Assembly: GCA_023424395.1 (NCBI GenBank) | Contig: JAFADY010000063.1 | Span: 62,001-126,000, forward strand | From: Bacteroidota bacterium | GTDB lineage: Bacteria; Bacteroidota; Bacteroidia; Bacteroidales; Dysgonomonadaceae | Direction of reading: 5' to 3' | Length of the DNA stretch: 64,000 nt | Shown here: positions 1 to 8,342 of the stretch, piece by piece | How the letters are laid out: every line of letters begins with the position of its first letter | Position numbering within the stretch: the stretch's first letter is position 1 | Made by a program: the position numbers and the translations under genes | Notes under the pieces: model-generated | What the model was told of the DNA's origin: nothing | What the model saw: the letters and a program-made list of their open reading frames with translations, nothing else | The model's database searches: none

Positions 1-173
1 GGCAAAAAGTTACCGAACGCAAGAATTTAGACGCGGCCATTGCCGAAATGCTTAATCACGACGGCGCTTATTTGCTTGAAGTGCAAGTAGAAACCAAAGG
101 AATGGTTTATCCGATGGTTCCATCGGGTGGCTGTGTAACGGATATTTTGCTTGGAAACGGAAACAAAATATAA
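1..173 (+). CDS. ilvB: Acetolactate synthase large subunit, C-terminal end (partial)
   Basis: Only the last 56 codons are in the window, read from base 3 to a TAA at 171-173. The peptide contains DAAIAEMLNHDGAYLLEVQV and ends GGCVTDILLGNGNKI. This matches the end of the thiamine-diphosphate-binding domain of acetohydroxyacid synthase, where the GxYLLEVxV strand and the MVPSGG segment are conserved. The enzyme makes 2-acetolactate or 2-aceto-2-hydroxybutyrate in the cytoplasm, the first common step of valine, leucine and isoleucine synthesis. The ilvN and ilvC genes follow on the same strand, which supports the call. The 79-nt gap to ilvN suggests one operon. Confidence 0.88.
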   Translation, partial: QKVTERKNLDAAIAEMLNHDGAYLLEVQVETKGMVYPMVPSGGCVTDILLGNGNKI

Positions 174-252
174 TAGTTGTACATAGTAGTTCGCAGAAAT
201 CCGTTTTTAAACGGGCAACCTAAGAACAATAAACTGTAAATTCAATAAAATT

Positions 253-810
253 ATGGAAGAAAATACATTATATACCATCACCGTTTTCTCAGAAAACACG
301 GTGGGCGTGCTCAATCAAATCACTGCAATTTTTACGCGCAGGCAGTTGAATATTGAAACGTTATCGGTTTCACCGTCAGCTATAAAAGGCATTCATAAAT
401 TCACCATTACGGCTTATTCAAATTCCGAAGAAGCGGTGAAAAAATTGGTGCGGCAAATCGATAAAAGGGTAGATATACTAAAATCGTATTACAACACCAA
501 CGAAGAACTTGTGCATCAGGAGTTAGCACTGTATAAATTGGCTACCGAAAAGGTTTTGGAGCACGGTGGAGTGGAGTATCTGATTCGGAAATACAACATT
601 CGCGTGTTGGAGATTACCAAAGATAACGTAGTGTTTCTCAAAGCCGGGCATTATGACGAAACGCAGGCACTTTTTGATGAATTGGCCGAGAAAATCGGTG
701 TACTGCAATTCATTCGTTCGGGAAGAATCGCTATTACCAAATCTCCTGTTGAACGTTTAAGTGATATGTTGGCGAAAAGAGAAGAACAGAAAACTGAAAT
801 TACCAATTAA
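253..810 (+). CDS. ilvN: Acetolactate synthase small (regulatory) subunit
   Basis: The 185-residue protein begins with an ACT domain (about residues 5-80: YTITVFSENTVGVLNQITAI, then IETLSVSPS). It continues with a C-terminal ALS small-subunit domain (about 85-165). The length suits the bacterial IlvN/IlvH family (about 160-190). It binds branched-chain amino acids and stimulates the large subunit encoded just upstream, so it sets feedback control of the pathway. The ATG at 253 sits directly before the ACT strand, so the start is well placed. It lies between ilvB and ilvC in the usual biosynthetic order. Which amino acid it responds to cannot be read from the sequence. Confidence 0.95.
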   Translation: MEENTLYTITVFSENTVGVLNQITAIFTRRQLNIETLSVSPSAIKGIHKFTITAYSNSEEAVKKLVRQIDKRVDILKSYYNTNEELVHQELALYKLATEKVLEHGGVEYLIRKYNIRVLEITKDNVVFLKAGHYDETQALFDELAEKIGVLQFIRSGRIAITKSPVERLSDMLAKREEQKTEITN

Positions 811-901
811 TAATTACGAATTACTAATCATACAACCAAACGCAGAATTTTTTGGCTTTAACCGTCTTGATTCTTAGCTTTTGGTTATAACAATCTAAAA
901 T

Positions 902-1948
902 ATGGCAAAAATGAATTTTGGCGGGGTTGAAGAAAACGTAGTAACCCGCGAAGAATTTCCGTTGAGCAAAGCTCAGGAAGTATTAAAAAATGAAACAATC
1001 GCTGTGATCGGTTATGGCGTACAGGGACCGGGACAGTCATTAAACTTGCGCGACAACGGTTTTAACGTCATTGTTGGACAGCGCAAAGGCGGTAAAACGT
1101 GGGACAAAGCCGTTGCCGACGGTTGGGTACCGGGCGAAACGCTTTTCGAGATAGAAGAGGCGTGCGAACGGGCAACTATTATACAATACCTGCTTTCGGA
1201 TGCAGCACAAATTGAAGTTTGGCCTCGCATTAAACCTTATTTAACCGCCGGAAAAGCGTTGTATTTCTCGCACGGATTCGGGATTACCTATAAAGAACGC
1301 ACCGGAATTATTCCGCCTGCGGATGTGGACGTGATTTTGGTTGCGCCTAAAGGTTCGGGAACTTCGTTGCGTAGAATGTTTTTGGAAGGCCGTGGTTTGA
1401 ACTCTTCATACGCCATTTTCCAAGACGCTACCGGTCGTGCATTTGAACGCGTTGTGGCGTTGGGTATCGGCGTTGGTTCGGGATATTTATTCGAAACCGA
1501 TTTTAAACGCGAAGTATATTCCGACCTTACCGGTGAACGTGGAACGCTCATGGGCGCCATTCAGGGTTTGTTGCTCGCGCAATATGAAGTGCTTCGCGAA
1601 AACGGACACACTCCATCGGAAGCGTTTAACGAAACGGTGGAAGAATTAACCCAATCGTTGATGCCGCTTTTCGCCGAAAACGGAATGGATTGGATGTACG
1701 CCAATTGTTCCACAACTGCGCAACGCGGCGCGTTGGATTGGATGACACCGTTCCACGATGCTACCAAACCTGTTTTCGAAAAACTGTACAAAGAAGTGGC
1801 AAGCGGTAACGAAGCCCAGCGCTCCATTGATACCAACTCCAAACCCGATTATCGAGAAGGATTGGACGCTGAACTTAAAGCCTTGCGCGAAAGCGAAATG
1901 TGGCAAACGGGTGCGGTGGTTAGAAAATTGCGACCGGAAAATAATTGA
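902..1948 (+). CDS. ilvC: Ketol-acid reductoisomerase
   Basis: The 348-residue protein has an N-terminal Rossmann domain with GYGVQGPGQSLNLRD (about residues 37-51), followed by the cofactor loop GQRKGGKTWDKA. A helical C-terminal domain with the metal-binding acidic residues follows (DLTGERGTLMGA and the later EELTQSLMPLF helix). It converts acetolactate to 2,3-dihydroxyisovalerate with Mg2+ and NAD(P)H in the cytoplasm. The basic cofactor loop favours NADPH, but that is inference. The GYGVQGPGQ form with extended loop is, from memory, typical of Bacteroidetes KARI. It is the third ilv gene in a row, 91 nt after ilvN, and is followed by a strong hairpin terminator. Confidence 0.96.
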   Translation: MAKMNFGGVEENVVTREEFPLSKAQEVLKNETIAVIGYGVQGPGQSLNLRDNGFNVIVGQRKGGKTWDKAVADGWVPGETLFEIEEACERATIIQYLLSDAAQIEVWPRIKPYLTAGKALYFSHGFGITYKERTGIIPPADVDVILVAPKGSGTSLRRMFLEGRGLNSSYAIFQDATGRAFERVVALGIGVGSGYLFETDFKREVYSDLTGERGTLMGAIQGLLLAQYEVLRENGHTPSEAFNETVEELTQSLMPLFAENGMDWMYANCSTTAQRGALDWMTPFHDATKPVFEKLYKEVASGNEAQRSIDTNSKPDYREGLDAELKALRESEMWQTGAVVRKLRPENN

Positions 1949-1969
1949 TGTTTGTGTGATGACCAATAT

Positions 1970-2002
1970 AGAGACGTGGTAAATGCCGCGTCTCTTTTTT
2001 TT
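1970..2002 (+). terminator. Rho-independent terminator of the ilv operon
   Basis: A stem with left arm AGAGACG and right arm CGTCTCT, extended by four further pairs including G-T wobbles, has a 4-nt loop and is followed by eight T. It lies 22 nt after the ilvC stop. The same AGAGACG/CGTCTCT stem recurs after the next gene, so it may be a repeat family used as a terminator. Confidence 0.85.
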
Positions 2003-2031
2003 GCATTTTCACCAATTCTTTCCTACCTTTG
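2000..2031 (+). promoter_or_regulatory. Promoter of transaldolase gene
   Basis: A -33 TTTG at 2000-2003, a 20-nt spacer and a -7 TACCTTTG at 2024-2031 form a near-ideal Bacteroidetes sigma-A promoter. Transcription should begin about 2036-2038, which excludes the longer reading frame that begins at 1983 and supports translation from ATG 2064. The -33 box overlaps the T-tract of the upstream terminator. Confidence 0.75.
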
Positions 2032-2063
2032 GACTGCTATCAAATCTAAACCCTAAAATAAAA

Positions 2064-3020
2064 ATGAATCTACTCCAACAACTAAAAAATTACACACAAG
2101 TAGTTGCCGATACCGGTGATTTTGCTTCCATTGAAGCGTACAAACCGGTGGACGCCACCACTAACCCCTCGCTAATTTATGCCGCGTCACAAGACGAAAA
2201 GTACAAACATTTAATTGATGATGCCATTGATTTTGCCGGAAAATCATCGTCGGACAAAACCGAACAATTATCGAAAGCGATGGATAAATTGGCGGTAAAT
2301 TTCGGATTGGAAATTCTTAAAATCGTTCCCGGACGCGCTTCTACCGAGGTGGATGCCCGTTTATCTTTTGATACGGAAGCCACGGTGAAAAAAGCCCGCG
2401 AAATTATCGCTCTTTACGAAGAAAACGGTATTTCGCGTGAACGCATTTTAATCAAAATCGCCTCCACATGGGAAGGCATTAAAGCGGCCGAAATTGTAGA
2501 AAAAGAAGGTATTCATTGCAATTTAACATTGCTTTTCTCTCAAGCGCAAGCCATTGCGTGTGCCGAAGCAGACGTGCGCCTCATTTCTCCTTTTGTGGGA
2601 CGAATTTTGGATTGGCATAAAAAAGACCGCGGTGTAGCGGACATTCCGGCAGCGGAAGATCCGGGTGTAATTTCGGTAACCAACATTTTCAACTATTACA
2701 AAAAGTTCGGTTATTCCACGCAGGTAATGGGCGCGAGTTTCCGCAATATTGGTGAAATTTGCGAATTGGCCGGAAGCGACCTGTTGACTATTTCTCCCAA
2801 GTTATTACAAGAGTTGGAGCAAACAGAAGGTACGTTGGAGAAAAAATTGGATGCTGAAAAAGCTAAATCAATGGATATCGAAAAAATCCCGATGGACGAA
2901 AAAACTTTCCGTTGGATGATGAACGAAGACGCTATGGCAACCGAAAAACTGGCCGAAGGCATTCGCAACTTTACCAAAGATTTAATTAAACTGGAGAAAC
3001 AGATTGCGGAGATGTTGTGA
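2064..3020 (+). CDS. tal: Transaldolase
   Basis: This 318-residue class I aldolase of the non-oxidative pentose phosphate pathway moves a dihydroxyacetone unit between sedoheptulose-7-phosphate and glyceraldehyde-3-phosphate. Visible family motifs are DATTNPSL near residue 30, the Schiff-base lysine in [31 protein letters not shown] and QVMGASFRN. The length equals that of the TalB subfamily. The frame is open upstream to 1983, but the extra 27 residues are non-homologous and lie partly upstream of the promoter at 2000-2031. ATG 2064 aligns with other TalB proteins. The gene is a single transcription unit bounded by hairpins. Confidence 0.96.
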   Translation: MNLLQQLKNYTQVVADTGDFASIEAYKPVDATTNPSLIYAASQDEKYKHLIDDAIDFAGKSSSDKTEQLSKAMDKLAVNFGLEILKIVPGRASTEVDARLSFDTEATVKKAREIIALYEENGISRERILIKIASTWEGIKAAEIVEKEGIHCNLTLLFSQAQAIACAEADVRLISPFVGRILDWHKKDRGVADIPAAEDPGVISVTNIFNYYKKFGYSTQVMGASFRNIGEICELAGSDLLTISPKLLQELEQTEGTLEKKLDAEKAKSMDIEKIPMDEKTFRWMMNEDAMATEKLAEGIRNFTKDLIKLEKQIAEML

Positions 3021-3027
3021 TGCTGTT

Positions 3028-3057
3028 GGTAGAGACGTAGCATACTGCGTCTCTACC
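3028..3057. terminator. Bidirectional hairpin between tal and susD
   Basis: Perfect 10-bp arms GGTAGAGACG and CGTCTCTACC enclose TAGCATACTG, which can pair further. The hairpin lies in the 45-nt gap between two convergent genes, so it can end both transcripts. No long T-run follows on either strand. It has the same core stem as the hairpin at 1970-1995. Confidence 0.6.
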
Positions 3058-3065
3058 TATATTTA

Positions 3066-4565
3066 TTATTTATAAGCCGGGTTTTGTTCATCTTCCAAAG
3101 CCGGATTGGCATTAATTTCGTCCTGAAAAATCGGTAAAACGATCTTCCCAAAAGTACGGTCAATTGTTTTTGGACGTGTGCTTATTGGAACATCCTGAAA
3201 ATCATCGTTAAACTCAATTGTTTTATTTAGACGGATCATGTCGAAAAAGCGATGTCCTTCACAAAACAGTTCCTTGCTGCGCTCATCAAGGATCATATCT
3301 TCCGTTATTGTTGCTGCGGTTGCAGTAGGAAGAGTAGGAGCGCGTTTACGGATCTCGTTCAAATATCCTACTGCTAATCCTCTATCGGGCGTGCTTGCAC
3401 GCAGTGCCGCTTCTGCGGCTATGAGATAAATTTCAGAGAGTCGGATAACTTTAATATTCACAGCAGTTTCCGTTTCTTTCCCATCGCCGGGAAATGAACC
3501 GTCCTGACGAATAACGCCTCCCATATATTTGTAACAAGAGCCCTTTCGGAGAGTTTTTGTGTCGTGCCAATATTCGTCATTATCCATTATGCCCCAGCGA
3601 ACATCGTCGGGATCTTCGCCCAATCGATTGAGGAAATAATCGCTCGCCAAAAAATATCCGGAAGCTCCCGTTTTCTGACTGTATCTCATCAGATAATAGC
3701 CGAGGGAAGTTGAACGCAAATCGGATTCATTGGGAACGATACCTATTTCGAAAATGGATTCCGGAGCAAATTGTTTGCTCCAAGAATCTACCCATTCTGC
3801 TGGTTTGTAGAGTTCATATTTTTTGCTGTCGATAATTTCTTTGGCTGCTGAAAGTGCTCCTTTAAAATCTTCCATATACAGTTTTACGCGTGCCTCAACG
3901 GCAAGATTACCGTAATAACCAATATAGCCGTTTTGAGCGGTTTTGTTGGCTTCGAGTAACGCTTTTCCTGCCGATAGGTCTGCCAGTATTTGAGTGTAAA
4001 TTTCTTCTACGGTAGCTCGCTGCAATTGGGCATCGCTTCCTAATGTCGTAATTGCTTTTGGAACTCCCAACGATGATTTGTTATGATTGTAGGGCAGTCC
4101 GTACAAGCGAACCAAATCGAAATAAATCAGCGCACGTAAAGTGAATGCTTGCCCTTCGTAATCATCATATTCTGTTCCACCGTCTTTTTTTAACCGATCG
4201 ATGTTTTCCAATAAATTGTTTATCTGCATGATACAATAATATCCAACCGTCCAAAATCCCGAATAAGTACCGCTTGTGGCGGTATGGTTAAACGAGTAAA
4301 GTCCGTCTAAGCCACGTCCGGCGGAATAAATGGTAAGATCGCCGCCTTTTGCATCGCCGTACATAAAAAAGTTGCGTCCGTAATACGATGACGAAGTCAT
4401 TGAGCTCATTATTCCGTTAATGGCTACTTTGGCATCGGCAGGAGTTGCGATGGCGCCTTCGGCGTTGCCCGAGTTTGTTGGTTGCATATTGAGGAAATCA
4501 TCACACGACGGGAGTGCGAATATTGTAAAAAATAGAATGAATATTGAATAAGTTATATGTTTCAT
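3066..4565 (-). CDS. SusD-like outer-membrane glycan-binding lipoprotein
   Basis: The 499-residue protein has a lipoprotein signal peptide ending in the lipobox LPSC (Cys21), then the SusD/RagB fold. Visible signs are the N-terminal CDDFLNMQPT, the TPR-like helices with ALRALIYFDLVRLYG near residue 145, and the C-terminal RLSEIYLIAAEAALR, YLNEIRKRA and DERSKELFCEGHRFFDMIRL segments. Such proteins sit on the outer face of the outer membrane and deliver oligosaccharides or peptides to a paired SusC. It starts 18 nt after the susC stop, so the two are co-transcribed. No glycoside hydrolase, peptidase or regulator accompanies the pair, so the ligand cannot be guessed. Confidence 0.95.
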   Translation of the reverse strand: MKHITYSIFILFFTIFALPSCDDFLNMQPTNSGNAEGAIATPADAKVAINGIMSSMTSSSYYGRNFFMYGDAKGGDLTIYSAGRGLDGLYSFNHTATSGTYSGFWTVGYYCIMQINNLLENIDRLKKDGGTEYDDYEGQAFTLRALIYFDLVRLYGLPYNHNKSSLGVPKAITTLGSDAQLQRATVEEIYTQILADLSAGKALLEANKTAQNGYIGYYGNLAVEARVKLYMEDFKGALSAAKEIIDSKKYELYKPAEWVDSWSKQFAPESIFEIGIVPNESDLRSTSLGYYLMRYSQKTGASGYFLASDYFLNRLGEDPDDVRWGIMDNDEYWHDTKTLRKGSCYKYMGGVIRQDGSFPGDGKETETAVNIKVIRLSEIYLIAAEAALRASTPDRGLAVGYLNEIRKRAPTLPTATAATITEDMILDERSKELFCEGHRFFDMIRLNKTIEFNDDFQDVPISTRPKTIDRTFGKIVLPIFQDEINANPALEDEQNPAYK

Positions 4566-4583
4566 TTTTTGTCCTCCTTCAGA

Positions 4584-7500
4584 TTAAAATTTCAAATCGA
4601 TACCAAATACAAATGTTTTTCCAATGGGTGTTTCCCAACCGCGTGTGCCGTATTCGTTCACTTCGGGATCCGCTTCTTTATATTTTGAGGCTGTCCAGAT
4701 GTTGCTTGCGTTAAAAAATATGCGTGCATCGTTTACAAATGTTTTTATTAAATACGGTTTCGGCAAAGAATAACTAAGTGAAATATTTTTTAAACGTACA
4801 AAACTTGCATCGTGCATATGGCGGGAACTGTATTGCATCGCATCGGTCAGGTCGTTTCCGTCGAGGCGAGGCTGAGTGCCGTCAGGATTGCTTTCCGTCC
4901 ACATATTTTCGTAGTAGCTTTTTGCACGGATTCGTTCCCAGTAGTAGCCGTCGTCTGCAACGTCTTTGTAGGCTCCGTCATATAATTTACCGCCGATTTT
5001 ATATATGAAATTCAAGCCGAGAGTGATTTCTTTATACGAAACATTTGTATTGAAACCACCGCTCACTTTCGGCATCACATCCCCCAAAATAACATAATTT
5101 GCCTGGCGATAATCATACGTTGCACCGCGCCCGTTGTGTTGAAAGTCACCGGCCGCCGGATCATTTTCATCATTTACGTAATATACGCTTCTGCCATTAG
5201 TCTTATCAACTCCGGCCCATTCGTATCCGTAAAGCGCCAAAGTTGATTCGCCTTCGCGATAGATATATTGTGCGCGGGAGTCGGAACCGGTTGGATCGTA
5301 CCAGATAATATCCGCGCCGTTATAAAGTTTGGTAACCTTCGATTTGATAAATGCCGCGTTGATCCCTGCAAACCAATTCCATCCGTTCTTATTGTTGAGG
5401 ATATCGCCGGATAATTCAATTTCAATACCTTTGTTGTTGATTTGTCCGATATTTTTCAGAGCCGAACTAAATCCGGTAACGGTAGAAATGGGTACGTCTT
5501 GCAACAAGTCTTTCGAGTCGCGGTTGAAATACTCTACTGTTCCTCTCAATCGCTGGCTGAATAATCCGAAATCGAGGCCGATGTTGTTTGTGTAACTCGT
5601 TTCCCAAGATAGATCGTTGTTGCCAACGGTATTTAGCGTTCCTCCGGGATTATTCATGTATTTTGCCGTGAATCCCATCAAACTCATGTATCCGTAGTTG
5701 CTTGCAGGCAATGTTCCGTTTACGCCGTATGAGGCCCGGATGCGAAGGTCGCTGATTACAGGATTGTCTTGCATAAATTTTTCACCAGCTATTCTCCACG
5801 AGCCGGCAACAGACCAGAAATTACCCCATCTGTGTTCGGGGTCGAGCCGGGAGGAACCGTCGCGTCTGAATGATGTCGACGCATAATATCGTTGGGCGTA
5901 ATTATAATCGATTTTTGACAGCACCGAAACCATTGAATTTCCCCAACTGTATGCAGATGAAGTTTGTGTTCCGGCAGTCGCCACGGTATGCAACGTGCTG
6001 GTTGGCAGGTTATTTCCTGTTGCACGGACAAAATCAGTCGTGTTTTTCTCCGCTTCGAAGCCGATCAGCGTGCCCACAGAATGATCCTCAAATGTTTCAT
6101 TGTAATTGGCTGTTGTAGAAGAAACCATTTTTTCGTAAACGGTACGCATTTCATGGACTGCTCCGTTTGTAGCAGCGCCCGAGAAATGGTTTGCGCTGAA
6201 ATAAATGTGATCCTTAACCGTCGTATTATCGTAAGAGAAAATGGAACGTACATTCAGTTGAGGCAAAATATGCAGTACGGCGGTTTGCGTTGCCGAAAGG
6301 CGATTGTTGGCGGATTTGTTTTCCCACTGTTCGTCATAATAAATACCGTTGTAAGCGTAGCTTCCGTAACGAGTTTTCAAAGGTTCATCTGTTTTGTAAT
6401 CGGTAGGCCAGTACAGTCTCCAAAGCAAATTTCGGGTTTGCATGAAATAATTTGAGCCGGTGTTTCGTGTATCGTTGAAACCTTCGTTGGTAGTGCGTGA
6501 CAAACTTACGTTGGTGCCAATTTCAAAAAAACTGCCTACTTTTTGTGTGAGGTTTACACGACCCGAAACACGGTCGAAATTATTTTTACGAAGCCGCCCT
6601 TCGTCTTTTGTATAAGAGAGGGACGTGTAGTAATTAGTGGTTGGTGTAGCGCCGCTAACCGACAGATCGTGTGTTTGATATACTGCCGTGCGGAAATAGG
6701 CGTTTTCCCAATCGAAGAAAGTTCCTCCGCGTCCCGAATCGTCGTACTCGGTAATATTTACATTTTCGTACAATCCTGCTCCGCTGGTTGCAAACGAGTA
6801 ACCGTGCTTGTTAAACCTTCGGTTTAATTGTGAAAGAGCGTAAGTGTTGGCTTCCTCAATGGTACGACCGTTGGAGGTACGATAATCGTGAAAAACCATA
6901 TATAGCATATTCACTTGCTCCTGAGTTCCGGCGGGTTCATAATTGTCTGTTGCCCAGCCGGGGGTAAATCCAACCGATGATTTCAGGCTGACAACAGGTT
7001 TTCCTTCTTTTCCTTTTTTGGTGGTGATCAAAATAACGCCGTTGGCAGCGCGGGAGCCGTATAATGATGAAGCCGCTGCGTCTTTAAGAACGGAAATTGA
7101 TTCGATATCTTCGGGATTGAGAGAATTCATCACGTTATTGGTCGTGTATGTGTAATCCCCCATTTGTCCAACGCTTCCCGAAACAACCGGCACACCGTCT
7201 ATTACATAAAGCGGCTCGTTGCTGGCGTTCATCGAGCCGTTGCCTCGAATGCGAATGTTTGGAGCAGAACCTGCTTGGCCTGTTGAGGTTGTGATTTGCA
7301 CCCCTGCAATTTTACCGTTCAGGGCGTTTTCGAAACTGGTGGTAGGTAGATCTTTAATTGCGTCTGCTCTCACAACCGAAGCGGAGCCTGTGAAACTACT
7401 TCTTCGCGCAGTTCCATAGGCAACAACCATTACCTCGTCCAGCATTTCCGAATCGGTTTGCAACGCGATCGTAACATTCGGCGCTATAGTTACCTCTGTA

Positions 7501-7754
7501 GTTTGCATGCCCACATAGGAAATTTGGAGTGTTCGGGCAGTATTCGGCACGTTTGCTATAGAGAAGCGCCCCTCAACGTCGGTTACACTTCCTAAAGATG
7601 TTCCTTTAACCAACACTGTGGCTCCAACAACAGGTTGATTGTCTTCCGCCGAAATTACTCTACCGGCAATTGTGGAAGTTTGAGCCCGGGCAAAGCCTAT
7701 ACTCATGACAAAACAGACAAGCCATAAGATAAATTTTTCTTTCGCATGTTTCAT
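4584..7754 (-). CDS. SusC-like TonB-dependent outer-membrane transporter
   Basis: The 1056-residue protein has a signal peptide (cleavage near ARAQ), then a carboxypeptidase-regulatory-like domain (TIAGRVISAEDNQPVVGATV, about 27-110). Next come a plug domain with the SusC signature (NIRIRGNGSMNASNEPLYVIDGVP and SISVLKDAAASSLYGSRAANGVILITTK) and a beta-barrel ending in FGIDLKF. The terminal aromatic residue is typical of barrel insertion. It imports ligands captured by the SusD partner encoded 18 nt downstream, using TonB energy. The pair is an orphan locus: neighbours are transaldolase and a small membrane protein. A -7 promoter element lies 45 nt upstream of the start. Confidence 0.96.
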   Translation of the reverse strand: MKHAKEKFILWLVCFVMSIGFARAQTSTIAGRVISAEDNQPVVGATVLVKGTSLGSVTDVEGRFSIANVPNTARTLQISYVGMQTTEVTIAPNVTIALQTDSEMLDEVMVVAYGTARRSSFTGSASVVRADAIKDLPTTSFENALNGKIAGVQITTSTGQAGSAPNIRIRGNGSMNASNEPLYVIDGVPVVSGSVGQMGDYTYTTNNVMNSLNPEDIESISVLKDAAASSLYGSRAANGVILITTKKGKEGKPVVSLKSSVGFTPGWATDNYEPAGTQEQVNMLYMVFHDYRTSNGRTIEEANTYALSQLNRRFNKHGYSFATSGAGLYENVNITEYDDSGRGGTFFDWENAYFRTAVYQTHDLSVSGATPTTNYYTSLSYTKDEGRLRKNNFDRVSGRVNLTQKVGSFFEIGTNVSLSRTTNEGFNDTRNTGSNYFMQTRNLLWRLYWPTDYKTDEPLKTRYGSYAYNGIYYDEQWENKSANNRLSATQTAVLHILPQLNVRSIFSYDNTTVKDHIYFSANHFSGAATNGAVHEMRTVYEKMVSSTTANYNETFEDHSVGTLIGFEAEKNTTDFVRATGNNLPTSTLHTVATAGTQTSSAYSWGNSMVSVLSKIDYNYAQRYYASTSFRRDGSSRLDPEHRWGNFWSVAGSWRIAGEKFMQDNPVISDLRIRASYGVNGTLPASNYGYMSLMGFTAKYMNNPGGTLNTVGNNDLSWETSYTNNIGLDFGLFSQRLRGTVEYFNRDSKDLLQDVPISTVTGFSSALKNIGQINNKGIEIELSGDILNNKNGWNWFAGINAAFIKSKVTKLYNGADIIWYDPTGSDSRAQYIYREGESTLALYGYEWAGVDKTNGRSVYYVNDENDPAAGDFQHNGRGATYDYRQANYVILGDVMPKVSGGFNTNVSYKEITLGLNFIYKIGGKLYDGAYKDVADDGYYWERIRAKSYYENMWTESNPDGTQPRLDGNDLTDAMQYSSRHMHDASFVRLKNISLSYSLPKPYLIKTFVNDARIFFNASNIWTASKYKEADPEVNEYGTRGWETPIGKTFVFGIDLKF

Positions 7755-7798
7755 GTTAATTGGGTTTTAAAAGTTCACTATTTTTAGCAGTTGATCCG

Positions 7799-7806
7799 CA
7801 AAGTTA
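7799..7806 (-). promoter_or_regulatory. -7 element of the susC/susD pair
   Basis: On the minus strand this reads TAACTTTG followed by C, an exact TAnnTTTG box, 45 nt upstream of the susC start codon. The -33 region is a poor match, which may mean that an activator is needed. Confidence 0.5.
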
Positions 7807-7957
7807 AGAAATATTTTTAAACCGGATGAAAATAAAGTTAAATAGTTTTAGTTTGTAATTTATTAAACGATAATATTCTGAAATCGATTTTTTATGGAAA
7901 AAACGTGAAATTTATTCGGGGATGATGTTATCGAGCATTTCGTCTCCGTTTTTTTGT

Positions 7958-7965
7958 TACTTTTG
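7958..7965 (+). promoter_or_regulatory. -7 element almost touching a start codon
   Basis: TACTTTTG fits TAnnTTTG exactly. The next ATG, which begins the conserved part of the DUF2905 protein, is at 7970, only five bases beyond the box. The message may therefore be leaderless or carry a very short leader. The -33 match is weak. Confidence 0.45.
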
Positions 7966-7969
7966 CTTG

Positions 7970-8200
7970 ATGCAAAATACAGGAAAAATAGTTATTTTAA
8001 TTGGGATAATACTAATAGTTGCCGGAATTGTGTTGTGGCTTTACGGTGATAAATTGCCGTTCCTGGGCAGGTTGCCCGGCGATATTCGGGTGGAAAAAGA
8101 GAACGTACGTTTTTATTTCCCGATCACTACCATGATTTTGTTGAGCGTGGCTATCAGCCTTATTTTGTGGATTATCAGGAAGATTGGCGGAATGTTCTGA
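7970..8200 (+). CDS. DUF2905 family small membrane protein
   Basis: This 76-residue protein has two transmembrane segments (IVILIGIILIVAGIVLWLYG and TTMILLSVAISLILWII). They flank the conserved loop DKLPFLGRLPGDIRVEKENVRFYFP that marks DUF2905. The function of the family is unknown to me; it is an inner-membrane protein by topology. The frame is open back to ATG 7922, but those 16 residues (rich in Ser, Phe, Cys) are outside the family, and a promoter -7 box lies inside them at 7958-7965. ATG 7970 is therefore preferred. It is a single gene between divergent susC and convergent pdxA. Confidence 0.82.
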   Translation: MQNTGKIVILIGIILIVAGIVLWLYGDKLPFLGRLPGDIRVEKENVRFYFPITTMILLSVAISLILWIIRKIGGMF

Positions 8201-8342
8201 AGAAAAAAGTCGATGGAAACATTTCTTTTCCGGCGGTATTAATTTCTAAATCGACATTTTCTTTCCCGCCAGTGCTATTTTCTCTCCCGACGTAGCAAAT
8301 TCCGACAGCTATAACAGTATTTTCCGCTTAAAACGGCGGGTT

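Noticed and set aside
1983..2063. Extended N-terminus of transaldolase (27 residues)
   Set aside because: It lies over the ilv terminator tail and the tal promoter, and the residues have no counterpart in the family.
5964..6455. Long plus-strand frame of 163 codons within susC
   Set aside because: It is a shadow of the 1056-residue minus-strand gene, with improbable composition (Cys, Arg and Phe rich).
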